Positions 1-11,546 of a DNA stretch of 64,000 nucleotides are shown here, piece by piece. Position numbers and translations under genes: made by a program. The first letter of the stretch is position 1, and the number at the start of each line of letters is the position of its first letter. The notes beneath the pieces were generated by a model, which saw only the letters and a list, made by a program, of their open reading frames with translations, was not told the origin of the DNA and did no database searches. Origin of the DNA: Carya illinoinensis (taxonomy: Eukaryota; Streptophyta; Magnoliopsida; Fagales; Juglandaceae); assembly GCF_018687715.1 (NCBI RefSeq), contig NC_056758.1:8454501-8518500 (forward strand), written 5' to 3'.

Positions 1-1
1 A

Positions 2-376
2 TTGGTAAAGGTGGATAAATTTATTTTTTCTTCTGATTTTGTGATTTTAGATATGGAGGAAGATGAAGAAGTCCCACTAATTCTTGGCCAACCATTCTTG
101 GCTACGGAAAGAGTTTTAATTGATGTTCAAAAGGGTGATTTAACATTGAAAATAAATAAGGAAGATATTTTGTTTAACATCTACCAAACCATGAGAATTT
201 CAGAAAAGCCAAGCACTTGTTTTCAGGTTGATGGCATTAAGCAATGTGAAGAAGAGGCCTTTAAAGTAGATGCACCAGCCGATCACCTACAACGAGCCTT
301 GCAGTATGATACACCACTTAGCAATGAAGTGGAGATAAACTGTGCATTTATTTCTCTTGGAGATCCTAATTGCTGA
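2..376 (+). pseudogene. Ty3-type aspartic protease, C-terminal half (partial)
   Basis: The translated segment carries the flap and C-terminal part of a plant Ty3 retropepsin: VILDMEEDEEVPLILGQPFL followed by a stretch of the type ALIDVQKGDLTLKI, which is conserved in Athila and Tat/Ogre elements. The catalytic DSG triad lies upstream of the window and cannot be seen. The frame stays open for about 124 residues and ends at a TGA at 374-376. In complete relatives the polyprotein would continue into reverse transcriptase. Here the sequence jumps directly to the region normally found after integrase. It is therefore a fragment of a non-autonomous copy. Confidence 0.75.
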
Positions 377-466
377 AGATTGAAAAGTCTGGCTGTAGAC
401 TTTAAAACAAGCGCTTATGGGAGGCAACTCATAGAACTTTTTTTCATTCTTTTATTTTTTATTATC

Positions 467-516
<50 letters not shown>

Positions 517-2151
517 TATTATTATTTTTAATAATTTAGATTTTGATGCGGGTTTATTTAGCATGAATAAAGAGCTAAAAATCATAAATTACGGCTGATT
601 CACCATGAAACAAGGGAAGTTCTTTTCATTTATTCAATCCTTTTTACTTTTCAATTACAATGAGAATATTGTTTAGTTTAAGTTTGGGGGTGTAAACTCT
701 TATAGTCATTTGGTCTTCTTGTTTGTTATTTATTTTATTTTACTTGTGATTTTATAAGTTTTAAGTTGTTTGATTCTCTTACCAAGCATGCATTTGAGTA
801 TGATTGAAATTTCTATGACTCTGAAATTTGTGATTGAGGATGGTTTTGAGAAATTTTTTAAAAATTTCTTTTATGTCAAACGGAGTTTTGTGGGTATTTT
901 GATTTAAATCTTTAACCTTGAATATAATTGAACACATAGTCATTTTTCTTTTATTCCATTTTGTTTATAAAGAGAAAAAGTTGAATTAATTGGGTCAGGG
1001 AAGTTCAATCTTGCTTTGCTCTAGAATTCGTTGATGGATCCTTAAGGTGAAATCCTAATTGATACCAAATATTAGAGAAATGATCTAGACAATTTTTTTT
1101 TTGTCATAACCAAAAAGTTTTCTCAGCCATCCTAAGTATCATGCCATCATTGCATGGTGTATTTCCATAGTCAACACCCTTAAACTTTATTTTATATAAG
1201 TATTTTTTTTTAACTACATAAACCATTCTTGTTCTAAGCCTGAAAAACCATGAATTTACCTTTTATAGTTTGAGAAAATATTTTGGTGAAAATTTACATT
1301 TAAAGAGAAAGTTAGTTTAAAGAAAATTATCAATATTATGTTTGCTCTGTTTGATCAAAGTGTGAAAAAAAGAAAGTGAACGGAAAAAAAAGTACTGAAG
1401 TGGTTGAAAATTTAAAAATGTTATGAGAATTGAGGTGGCTGAAAAAAAGAAAGAAAGAAAGAACAAAGAAGCTGAAAAGAAAAAAAAAAAACTCAATAAG
1501 TGGAGTGTGTATCACTTCAGATTTTGTTAAAAGAGTAGTTGGTATTGCTTCATTGATTACAGCAAAAATAATATCACCAGTATGAGCATATAGTTGAGAA
1601 AGAATTATGGTTTGAATCCTATGGAATTCTCTTTTATTGCTTTTTTCACTAAGTATTTTTTCAGTTTGTTTTGATTTTCTATATCCATTTCTTTCTTAGC
1701 CCTCACCCTGTGGCCTGTCATTATAACCTGATTAAAGACCTTTTGATTTTTAATTTTGGTGTTGACTACATTAGTGGAGAGGATTTCTGAAAATTGGATT
1801 TATGAGATTAAGTTTTGAGAGAATTCTTCTGATTTTAATTGTTATACTTTTATCTGAATTTGCAGATGGTTTGAGGTTAAATTGACTATATCACACACAC
1901 ACTCAAGGTTTTAGCTTTAGATTGAAGTAGACGCTTAACTCTTACTTGAAAAATTACTAAATTTTTTATTGATTTTCCTGCTATCTTTGATATTAAAAGA
2001 GTAAGATACTAGTGATGAAATCTAATTTCAGATCATGACTTGGTGAGTGATGATACTTTTCTATGGGGTCTAGTTGATATTGCCTATAGTGGTCTTTTAT
2101 TTTATTTTATTTTTGTTTGAGGATAAACAAAGTTGTAAATTTGGGAGTATT
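377..2151 (+). other. 3' non-coding region of the outer retrotransposon
   Basis: AT-rich DNA without a supported gene. Near 395-430 it has the sequence around GCGCTTATGGGAGGCAACTC, which in Tat/Athila elements follows the integrase. A (TTA)n-like microsatellite occupies about 470-530, AAGTTTGGGGGTGT lies at about 679-692, and a second polypurine-like AAATTTGGGAGTATT precedes the LTR start at 2152. The duplicated G-rich motif is common in this superfamily. The short open frames here are shadows of low-complexity sequence. Confidence 0.55.
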
Positions 2152-2386
2152 TGATGACTTACATACTTCAATAGATTTTATCACTCTTAACTTTAAACTT
2201 TAATTTAATTTTATTTATTTTTGTGATTTTAGACTTCATTATTATTATTTAAATTTTATTTCATATTTGAAGAAATTGAAGATCTTAATTTTAGCAATCT
2301 ATCGTCTAGAGACTCTCTCTCATTTAATGAAGAGTTAGAAACTTTGAAAAATAAAAGTTAAGAGAGAGTTGGACACTAAACTTATG
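2152..2386 (+). repeat. Outer element 3' LTR, left piece
   Basis: Starts with TGATGACTTAC directly after a purine-rich tract and runs into the TTATG target site where the chromovirus inserted. It continues at 11552. Confidence 0.65.
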
Positions 2387-4409
2387 TGTGATGATCCGCT
2401 TTTGAGTGTATTTTCGCTGAAATAATTGTTTTTATTTTAATTAATATATTAGTTTATTATTTTAATTTATTTGCATTTTAAAATTTTGTTTTTTAATTTA
2501 TTTGATGTTGTGTTTTATTTCTTTTAGATGTTTTGTGGTTTTTAATCCCTTTTCGGCGGTTTGTTTTGTTTTCCCGGAGTGAGGATTGGACCTCATCTCT
2601 TCCCTACATCTCTTTTCCTTTTTCTCTTCTTTTTCCTCTTTCTTTTTTTCTTTCTTTTCTTTTTCTTTCTTTTCTTTTTTTTTTTCTTTTTCCTCTTCCC
2701 GCTCGAGCACCCCCCCGGTTTCTCTCTCTTCTCTCTCCTCACCCACGGCCGGAATCTTCTTCAGCCCAGACCGCCGCCGTCCGGCCACCGTTTGGCTCAC
2801 CGCCGGTCTCGTTCGAACCCCCTCCCTCCGGCGCACCTTCCCACCAAATATCTCCCCCTGCCGGCCGGCCGTTTGGCCGGAAATCCTCCTCAAAGCCCCA
2901 CGGTTTTTTGTCCGATTTGCCGCCGTCGCTCCACCTCCGGCCACCATTTCTTCACCACTTCATCACCGGTCCCTTGCCGTCCTAACCCACCCATTTTCGG
3001 CCTCCAAAGACCACCGGAACAGCTCCTACAAGCTTGATCTCCTATTTGCGTCTTCCGGCCTATTTCCGGCGATTCCGCCGCCACCCACGGCCAACCACCA
3101 CTTTCAATAGCTTCACAATCATCCCTAGACCATTCCCTATCAATTTCGTGTCCTAGTTTGTCCCCGTTCAAAAGTGGGTTTTCCACAACCCACGGCCACA
3201 GTGAATTTTCACTGTGACGTTGCTTTTTCACCGCCGTTTGCAACGCCTCGTGTTTTCTAAAATTGCCATATAGCGCTGTAAGTATTTTCCAAACCCTATT
3301 TTCAGATTTAAATATATATTGCTCATTCAATTATTTTATCTGCTGGTTGGTTGATTCCGGACTGAGTCCGAGGAGTTCGGGGGTCGGATGGATGGAGGAC
3401 GGAGTTATTTGTTTTATTGATTTATGTTGGTTGGCTATTTTATTATGCATTGATACGGCATTACATGGTGCATGCACGTGTGTTTTTGTTTATGTGTGAA
3501 AAGCCTGTGTATTGGCGTAAGTGGTCTTACGAGTGTGTGCGTATCACGACCCCAAGCCGGGATGGGGTATTATCCCGGTGGAGCTCCTCTGGTCACTCGG
3601 GAGCGGAATAAACTGAGTGATGTCCCCTGAGTTGTCGCTAGACGACGGGAGCGGGGGCTAGGGGTTGCTTGGCTACGAACGCGCCGGGCGCGGAACCGGG
3701 CATCGCTCTACGCACCGACTCAGTGGCCCTTCGCTGGTGAGGGCTAGAGGATGCTTGGCTACGAACGTGCGGGGCACGGAACTGGGCATCGCTCGTTAGG
3801 TGTCACATGCGTGGTGGTACTCTGTGGTGTGGCATTAGAGCCAGGGTGTGCGAATGACCCCTAGGGGAGGTCATGGTGCATACGGATAAAATGTGACTTT
3901 GGCGTGTTTTCCGAAAAAGATGTGTTTTTGGGCCAAATGGGTTTTTGGCGTGTGTGGAAAACAGTGTCTTTGGGTTTGTGCATTGGGCATGGTTCATGCA
4001 TATTGTTTGAGTTCTATATGTGTTATTATCTGGTAGTGTTTGGGTTTTACTTACCTGCGGTACCATTTTTGGTTCTGTAGCTTTTGGTGCAGAGTTAGAG
4101 GACGAAGAGGAGGAGGCTGAGCCCGAGGATGCGGCTTCGCCGGGTTGCTGATGCTATGTGTTATATTTGTTTAAAGCTGTATTTGTGTTTTTGTAATATT
4201 TTATCTATGTATGTTTTTAACAGCTTGTATTACGTTAAGAAAATTCTGGTACTTAGTAATGACTTTCGTTATCCGCTGCGTGTTCTTTCGTGCACATTTG
4301 TTGCCTTTGCACACACTTGTCACCCGTCGATGGGATGGTGACCCGGGTTGTCACCATCCGGACGTCTCGATTTCCCCGTGTTTGGGCGTGAGGATTTGGG
4401 GGCGTCACA
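2387..4409 (+). repeat. Chromovirus 5' LTR (2023 bp)
   Basis: TG...CA termini (TGTGATGA to GCGTCACA). The LTR has an AT-rich start, a long pyrimidine tract at about 2600-2700, a GC-rich CCGGCC-rich block at about 2740-3100, and a T-rich right third. Open frames on both strands across 2498-3330 are compositional shadows. A consensus splice donor GTAAGT at 3279 could serve a leader intron. Confidence 0.95.
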
Positions 4410-4411
4410 GG

Positions 4412-4423
4412 TGGTATCAGAGC
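4412..4423 (+). other. Primer-binding site for initiator Met-tRNA
   Basis: TGGTATCAGAGC, two bases after the 5' LTR, is complementary to the 3' end of plant initiator tRNA-Met, the usual minus-strand primer of plant Ty3 elements. Confidence 0.95.
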
Positions 4424-4693
4424 GGTTTGGCTCTGGGTAAAACCACATGTCCCGTAGGCAGTATCAGAATATTTTTTTTTAAAAGTTGTGTTTTAAAAAT
4501 TATGTTAAATATAGTTGTTTTATTTGTTTTATTTGTTTGAGCTTGTTTGGTTTTTTGTATTTATTTAGTTATATTTTTGCAAGCTGGTTTCTGTTGTTTC
4601 TTGCTGTGTGGTGTTGGTTTTGTTTTTGTTGGTTTTATGATATTTTTTTTTGTTTTCTTAAAGGAGGGTCAAGAGTGGTGTTGTGGCAGGATT
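4424..4693 (+). other. Chromovirus leader region
   Basis: Non-coding leader between the primer-binding site and the gag start. It is very T-rich from 4470 to 4670 and ends in TTCTTAAAG|GAGGG, which resembles a splice acceptor. A leader intron is possible but not shown. Confidence 0.5.
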
Positions 4694-5938
4694 ATGGGGA
4701 GACCAAGGAAAAATACTCAGGAGCCACGGGACAATACCTCCAGGGATGACTCCATAGCCGAAGCAATTCGGCAGATGACGGAGTTTATGCAACAGAGTGC
4801 GAGGTCTCAACAGGCAGGGCCTTGGCCACCACAAGGACCTTGGCCACCACAAGGGGGTCCTTGGCCACCATCAGGAGGGCCTTATCCACCGTCAGGAGAG
4901 CCTTGTCCGCAACAAGGAGGGTATTGGCCACAACCAGGAGGTCCTTGGCCATATCAGGGAGGGCCTTGGATGTATCCAGGAGGGTCCAGTAGCATGGTGC
5001 AAGCCGGATGCACCTATGAGCGCTTCCTGGCGCATAGGACTCCACACTTCACTGGAAATGAGGATCCACTTCAGGCTGGAAAATGGATCAAAGATCTGGA
5101 GAAAAATTTTGAGGTGTGTGGATGCACTGAGGCACAGCAAGTACTCTACGCCAGCTATCTCTTACAAGGTACCGCTTCTGATTGGTGGGATACCAAGAGG
5201 GTGCTGCTGGAATCTGAACTGGGATCTTTCGCTGCGGTGACCTGGCAGCGTTTCAAGAAGGAGTTCAATGACCGCTTCTTTTCCGCATCGGTAAGGAAGC
5301 AAAAGGCAAGAGAGTTCTCCAATCTGGTCCAAGGGGGCGCGACAGTGGAACAGTACGCCCAGAGGTTCATAGAACTTGAGCGGTTTGCTCCTCACCTTGT
5401 CGCCACTGAGGAGATGCGAGCAGATCGTTTCCAGGAGGGGCTGCGTCATGACATACGCCGTATGGTGGTCAGCCATCGGATATCCACTTTTCAGGAATTA
5501 GTGGATGTGGCTACCCTTGTGGAGCGGGAAAATAATCTGAGTGTGGGTTCCCCTCCAGGGCATAAGAGGCGGAGTTTTTCTAGTGAAGGAAGCAGCTCGG
5601 GTTCACCCCAGAAGTTTGTTCAGCGGACCGGAACTCGACCTCCAACATCCTCAGGTGTTCGTATGGGAGGACGGGTGCCTATTTGTGGAGCTTGTAATAG
5701 AGCTCATAAGGGCGAGTGTCGGATGAGTAGCGGACCCCAGTGTTACCGGTGCGGCCAAGTGGGACATATCGCTCAGGATTGCTCCGTCAAAGTTCAAGAA
5801 AGCCGTGGAGGTAGACACGGTGGAAGAACCAACCCGAGACAAGCAGTGCAAGCCCGGGTTTATGCTGTCACACCCGGAGAGGTGGATGATGAGGCACCAG
5901 CGACCCATGATGCTGGAGTAATTACAGGTATGGTTTAA
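4694..5938 (+). CDS. gag: Chromovirus Gag (capsid-nucleocapsid)
   Basis: Structural protein that packages element RNA. I take the ATG at 4694 (MGRPRKN) because the frame upstream is T-rich leader. The 414-residue product has a short basic N-terminus, then a proline/tryptophan/glycine-rich stretch (about residues 40-100, GPWPP-type repeats), the retrotransposon Gag core (region containing TASDWWDTKR and WQRFKKEFNDRFF), and a C-terminal zinc knuckle CYRCGQVGHIAQDC (C-x2-C-x4-H-x4-C). It ends at TAA 5936-5938, shortly after a perfect AG|GTATGG donor-like site. Splicing at 5928-6023 would remove that stop and fuse Gag to Pol. The frame has no internal stops. Confidence 0.9.
   Translation: MGRPRKNTQEPRDNTSRDDSIAEAIRQMTEFMQQSARSQQAGPWPPQGPWPPQGGPWPPSGGPYPPSGEPCPQQGGYWPQPGGPWPYQGGPWMYPGGSSSMVQAGCTYERFLAHRTPHFTGNEDPLQAGKWIKDLEKNFEVCGCTEAQQVLYASYLLQGTASDWWDTKRVLLESELGSFAAVTWQRFKKEFNDRFFSASVRKQKAREFSNLVQGGATVEQYAQRFIELERFAPHLVATEEMRADRFQEGLRHDIRRMVVSHRISTFQELVDVATLVERENNLSVGSPPGHKRRSFSSEGSSSGSPQKFVQRTGTRPPTSSGVRMGGRVPICGACNRAHKGECRMSSGPQCYRCGQVGHIAQDCSVKVQESRGGRHGGRTNPRQAVQARVYAVTPGEVDDEAPATHDAGVITGMV
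4818..4990 (+). repeat. Minisatellite coding GPWPP-type peptide repeats in Gag
   Basis: About nine imperfect in-frame copies of an 18-27-bp unit related to CCTTGGCCACCACAAGGA give Gag a Trp-Pro-Gly-rich domain. The repeat is in frame and uninterrupted. Confidence 0.85.
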
Positions 5939-6023
5939 TTTAATTTTAAGTTGGATTTAATTTTTGGTGTTTGTGATTTATTCTTTGCTTTTTGGATTTC
6001 ATGGGTTGATGTGTTCGGTTCAG
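5928..6023 (+). other. Putative intron between gag and pol in the chromovirus
   Basis: The segment starts GTATGG after ACAG and ends TTCAG before GAAGAG. It is strongly T-rich and 96 bp long, and it holds the only stop (TAA 5936) between the gag and protease frames. Joining 5927 to 6024 gives an unbroken frame [19 protein letters not shown], which matches the usual gag-to-protease junction of chromoviruses. Intron removal is inferred from sequence alone. Confidence 0.55.
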
Positions 6024-9000
6024 GAAGAGTCCGTTTGTATGAGTTTTATGCTTGTACTTTGTTTGATTCCGGTGCTTCACGGTCGTTTGTATCTTCCACT
6101 TTTGCTCGGGTGTGTAATTTGGTCACGGAGCCGTTGCCGAAGTCTATGGTAGTGGCTCTACCCGATGGTGAGATGGTGTGGTGTTCCAAGGTTGCTTTGG
6201 GATGCCCGTTAAATTTTGAGGGAAGATTCTTGGATGCTGATTTGGTGGTGTTCAAGCTGTTGGGTTTTGATATCATCCTCGGGATGGATTGGCTATACCG
6301 ATATTCTGCGAGTATTAATTGCAGAAGTCGGATAATTAGCTTTCAGCTTCCAGATGGTGATTGTCTGGAATTTGTGGGGAGTAGATTAAAAGAAAAACCG
6401 ATAATTATATCGGCGATTCAGGCAAGACGAGAGATTGCATGGGGAGCGGATGCATTCTTGGTACAGATGGTGTCCACGCCGTCTGAGAAGAAATCTTTGG
6501 CAGACATTCCAGTTGTGGAAGAGTTCCCCGATGTGTTTGTGGATGACTTGCCCGGACTACCCCCTGTTCGGGAGATGGAGTTTGTTATAGACTTGGAACC
6601 TGGAGCGGCTCCTGTGCATAAAGCTCCTTATCGCATGGCACCGGCTGAATTGAAAGAGTTGAAGACTCAGTTGCAAGAACTGGTAGAGAAGGGATTTATT
6701 CAGCCTAGTACGTCGCCGTGGGGTGCACCAGTTTTATTTGTTAAAAAGAAAGATGGAACCCTCCGTATGTGCATTGATTATCGGGAATTGAACAAGGTGA
6801 CCATAAAAAATAAATACCCTCTCCTGCGGATTGATGATTTATTTGACCAGTTACAAGGAGCAGCCGTGTTCTCTAAAATTGATCTGAGATCGGGATACTA
6901 CCAGCTGAGAATCAGAGACCAAGATGTGCCTAAAACTGCCTTCAGGTCGAGGTATGGACACTATGAATTTAAGGTGATGCCGTTTGGGTTAGCTAATGCC
7001 CCTGCAGCGTTCATGGATTTAATGAATCGAGTGTTTCGACCTTATCTGGATTCCTTTGTGGTAGTATTTATTGATGATATATTGATTTATTCCCGAGATG
7101 TGGAGGAGCATGTGTATCATCTTAGTCTGGTACTTGAGAGGTTGAGAGAACACCAGCTATACGCCAAGCTAAGCAAGTGTGAATTCTGGTTGGAAGAAGT
7201 TAAATTCCTTGGGCACGTAATTTCCCGGGGCGGAGTGGCTGTTGATCCTAGTAAGGTAAAAGCCATTTTGTCATGGCAGCGCCCGACTACAGTGCGCGAG
7301 GTCAGGAGTTTCTTGGGGCTCGCTGGTTACTACCGAAGATTTGTAGAGGGTTTTGCTCGCCTATCCGGACCTCTCACAGCTTTGACTCGGAAGAATACAG
7401 AATTTGTTTGGTAAGAGAAATGTGAGAGAAGCTTCCAGAAATTAAAGAACAGGTTGACGACGGCACCAGTGTTAGCACTCCCAGAACCGCATAAGCCATT
7501 CGTAGTCTTCAGTGATGCGTCTAAGTTTGGTTTGGGTTGTGTCCTTATGCAGGAAGGACGGGTTTTAGCCTATGCATCTCGTCAGCTAAAGGACCATGAA
7601 AAGAATTATCCGACGCACGATCTAGAATTGGCTGCGATTGTTTTTGCTCTCAAGATCTGGCGGCACTTCTTGTATGGGGAAGCTTGCGAGGTATTTACTG
7701 ATCACAAGAGTTTGAAGCATTTGTTTTCCCAGAAAAATCTGAATATGAGGCAGAGGCGATGGCTGGAGCTAATTAGTGACTATCAGTGTGAGATCAAGTA
7801 CCATTCGGGGAAGGCTAATATAGTTGCTGATGCTCTGAGCCGGAAGTCTCATTTGGAAGATGAAGCCGAGCCGTCGGAAGTGGATTCGTTGCTTTGTGGG
7901 ATGAGAAGGCTCCTTATAGAGAGTTCGCAGCAAGTAGAGATTTTGTCTTCAGTTCTTGATATTCGGGTAACAGATTTTGAAGAATTGAAAACTCTGCAAA
8001 GAAAGGATCCGAAGCTGTTGAACATCAGGAAGAGAGTCAGAAAATCTCGAGGGCCGTTGCACTATAGCATGGATAGTGATGGGATACTTCGGTTCTGAGA
8101 TCGCAGAGTTGTCCCAAAGGACTCAGATTTCAAAGAACGGATCATGGCGGAAGCTCATGCGGCCCCGTATTCAGTTCATCCCGGCAGTACAAAGATGTAT
8201 CGAGACTTGAAGAAAAATTACTGGTGGGATGGAATGAAGATGGACGTTGCCTTATATGTGGAGAAATGCCACACGTGCCGTCAGGTGAAGGCCGAGCATC
8301 AGAGACCTGCAGGTATGCTCCAACCCCTCCCTATTCCTGAGTGGAAGTGGGATGACATCACGATGGACTTCGTAGTGGGTTTGCCGAGAACGCCTAGTGG
8401 GAAGAATTCTGTTTGGGTGATTGTGGACCGGTTAACGAAGAGTGCTTATTTTCTGCCTGTTAATAACACCGACTCTTTGGGTAAGTTGACCCGTTTGTAT
8501 GTCAAAGAGATAGTGCGGCTACACGGTGTACCAAAGAGTATAGTGTCGGATCGAGACCCGAGGTTTACGTCTCAGTTCTGGAAGAGTTTGCAGGCAGCTT
8601 TGGGTACTAAGTTGAAGTTCAGTACTGCTTATCACCCGCAGACAGACGGCCAGTCAGAGTGCACCATTCAGACTCTGGAAGACATGTTGCGCGCATGTGT
8701 CATGGAATTCCAAGGAAGTTGGGAAAACCATTTGCCGCTCATCGAGTTTGCATACAATAACAGCTTCCATGCGACCATTCGGATGGCTCCCTATGAAGCT
8801 CTTTATGGGAGAAAGTGTAGGTCGCCCTTGTGTTGGGATGAAGTTGGGGAGAGTAGGGTAATTGGACCCGAATTAATTCAAGAGATGCAAAGCCAAGTCC
8901 GGATCATCAGAGATAAAATGGCGGCAGCTCAGAGTCGTCAGAAGAGTTACGCTGATACCAGGAGGAGAGAGTTGTCGTTTGAAGTTGGTAATTGGGTTTA

Positions 9001-9406
9001 CCTTAAAGTCTCTCCCATGAGAGGTGTTAAGCGTTTTGGTAAGAAGAGGAAGCTAGATCCGAGGTACGTCGGCCCTTTTCAGATTTTGGAGAAGGTAGGA
9101 TCCGTCGCCTATAGAGTTGCCTTGCAAGATTATTTTGGGGATGTTCATGACGTCTTCCACGTATCATCCCTGAAGAAGAGCTTTGGACAGCAAGAGCCAC
9201 GCTTCGTCGACCCAGCGGGTATTCAGTTGCAACCGGATCTCACTTATGAAGTTGTTCCGTCGCAGATTTTGGATTGGAAGGAGCAACGGTTGAGGTTCAA
9301 GACGATACCTTTGGTTAAAGTAGCTTGGGGAGATCCGTTAGCTCAAGACTTCTCTTGGGAGCGAGCAGCGGACATGAGGGAGTAGTACCCGTATTTGTTC
9401 GAATAA
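6024..9406 (+). pseudogene. pol: Chromovirus Pol: protease, reverse transcriptase, RNase H, integrase, chromodomain-like tail
   Basis: One frame throughout, interrupted by three stops: TAA 7412-7414 (in a reverse transcriptase-RNase H linker reading FVW-stop-EKC), TGA 8096-8098 (just before the integrase zinc region) and TAG 9383-9385, after which the frame reads YPYLFE and stops at 9404. Protease has [12 protein letters not shown] near 6060. Reverse transcriptase has the FIDD catalytic box near 7068 and [12 protein letters not shown]. RNase H starts about 7505 ([11 protein letters not shown]). Integrase has the catalytic D (8366), D (8549) and E (8657), a DD35E spacing. The C-terminus, about 9250-9382 (ILDWKEQRLRFKTIPLVKV), resembles the chromodomain-type tail that targets chromatin. 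No frameshifts were seen, so the loss of function is recent and by point mutation. Confidence 0.93.
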
Positions 9407-9510
9407 GGAAGGTATGCGTCTTAATCTTGATCACAGATGGTTTATGTGCTTTCTTGTGGCTTGTTTTGAGTTGGTGGTTGATCTGCAATTTCGAGGACGA
9501 AATTGTTTTT

Positions 9511-9523
9511 AAGGAGGGGAGGA
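9511..9523 (+). other. Chromovirus polypurine tract
   Basis: AAGGAGGGGAGGA directly abuts the 3' LTR start at 9524. This is the plus-strand primer site. Confidence 0.9.
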
Positions 9524-11546
9524 TGTGATGACCCGCTTTTGAGTGTATTTTCGCTGAAATAATTGTTTTTATTTTAATTAATATATTAGTTTATTATTTT
9601 AATTTATTTGCATTTTAAAATTTGGTTTTTTAATTTATTTGATGTTGTGTTTTATTTCTTTTAGATGTTTTGTGGTTTTTAATCCCTTTTCGGCGGTTTG
9701 TTTTGTTTTCCCGGAGTGAGGATTGGACCTCATCTCTTCCCTATATCTCTTTTCATTTTTCTCTTCTTTTTCCTCTTTCTTTTTTTCTTTCTTTTCTTTT
9801 TCTTTCTTTTCTTTTTTTTTTTCTTTTTCCTCTTCCTGCTCGAGCACCCCCCCGGTTTCTCTCTCTTCTCTCTCCTCACCCACGGTCGGAATCTTCTTCA
9901 GCCCAGACTGCCGCCGTCCGGCCACCGTTTGGCTCACCGCCGGTCTCGTTCGAACCCCCTCCCTCCGGCGCACCTTCCCACCAAATATCTCCCCCTGCCG
10001 GCCGGCCGTTTGGCCGGAAATCCTCCTCAAAGCCCCACAGTTTTTCGTCCGATCCGCCGCCGTCGCTCCACCTCCGGCCACCATTTCTTCACCACTTCAT
10101 CACCGGTCCCTTGCCTTCCTAACCCACCCATTTTTGGCCTCCAACGACCACTAGAACAGCTCCTACGAGCTTGATCTCCGATTTGCATCTTCCGGCCTAT
10201 TTCCGGTGATTCCGCCGCCACCCACGGCCAACCACCACTTCCAATAGCTTCACAATCATCTCTAGACCATTCCCTATCAATTTCGTGTCCTAGTTTGTCC
10301 CCGTTCAAAAGTGGGTTTTTCACAACCCACGGCCACAGTGAATTTTCACTGTGACGTTGCTTTTTCGCCGCCGTTTACAACGCCTCGTGTTTTCTAAAAT
10401 TGCCATATAGCGCTGTAAGTATTTTCCAAACCCTATTTTCAGATTTAAATATATATTGCTCATTCAATTATTTTATCTGCTGGTTGGTTGATTCCGGACT
10501 GAGTCCGAGGAGTTCGGGGGTCGGATGGATGGAGGACGGAGTTATTTGTTTTATTGATTTATGTTGGTTGGCTATTTTATTATGCATTGATACGGCATTA
10601 CATGGTGCATGCACGTGTGTTTTTGTTTATGTGTGAAAAGCCTGTGTATTGGCGTAAGTGGTCTTATGGGTGTGTGTGTATCACGACCCCAAGCCGGGAT
10701 GGGGTATTATCCCGGTGGAGCTCCTCTGGTCACTCGGGAGCGGAATAAACTGAGTGATGTCCCCTGAGTTGTCGCTAGACGACGGGAGCGGGGGCTAGGG
10801 GTTGCTTAGCTACGAACGCGCTGGGCGCGGAACCGGGCATCGCTCTACGCACCGACTCCATGGCCCTTCGCTGGTGAGGGCTAGAGGATGTTTGGCTACG
10901 AACGTGCGGGGCACGGAACTGAGCATCGCTCGTTAGGTGTCACATGCGTGGTGGTACTCTGCGGTGTGGCACTGGAGCCAGGGTGTGCGGATGACCCCTA
11001 GGGGAGGTCATGGTGCATACGGATAAAATGTGACTTTGGCGTGTTTTTCGGAAAAGATGTGTTTTTGGGCCAAATGGGTTTTTGGCGTGTGTGGAAAACT
11101 GTGTCTTTGGGTTTGTGCATTAGGCATGGTTCATGCATATTGTTTGAGTTCTATATGTGTTATTATTTGGTAGTGTTTGGGTTTTACTTACCTGTAGTAC
11201 CATTTTTGGTTCCGTAGCTTTTGGTGCAGAGTTAGAGGACGAAGAGGAGGAGGCTGAGCCCGAGGATGCGGCTCCGCCGGGTTGCTGATGCTATGTGTTA
11301 TATTTGTTTAAAGCTGTATTTGTGTTTTTGTAATATTTTATCTATGTACGTTTTAAACAGCTTGTATTACGTTAAGAAAATTCTAGTACTTAGTAATGAC
11401 TTTCGTTATCCGCTGCGTGTTCTTTCGTGCACATTTATTGCCTTTGCACACACTTGTCACCCGTCGATGGGATGGTGACCCGGGTTGTCACCATCCGGAC
11501 GTCTCAATTTTCCCGTGTTCGGGCGTGGGGATTTGGGGGCGTCACA
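9524..11546 (+). repeat. Chromovirus 3' LTR (2023 bp)
   Basis: Same ends and length as the 5' LTR, with about 55 scattered substitutions that are mostly transitions. It is followed by the TTATG duplication at 11547-11551. Confidence 0.95.

Noticed and set aside
2498..3330. Several overlapping open frames of 140-170 residues on both strands, repeated at 9635-10323
   Set aside because: They lie wholly in the LTRs, are low-complexity (Lys/Glu or Phe/Ser/Pro runs) and reflect a pyrimidine-rich strand, not proteins.
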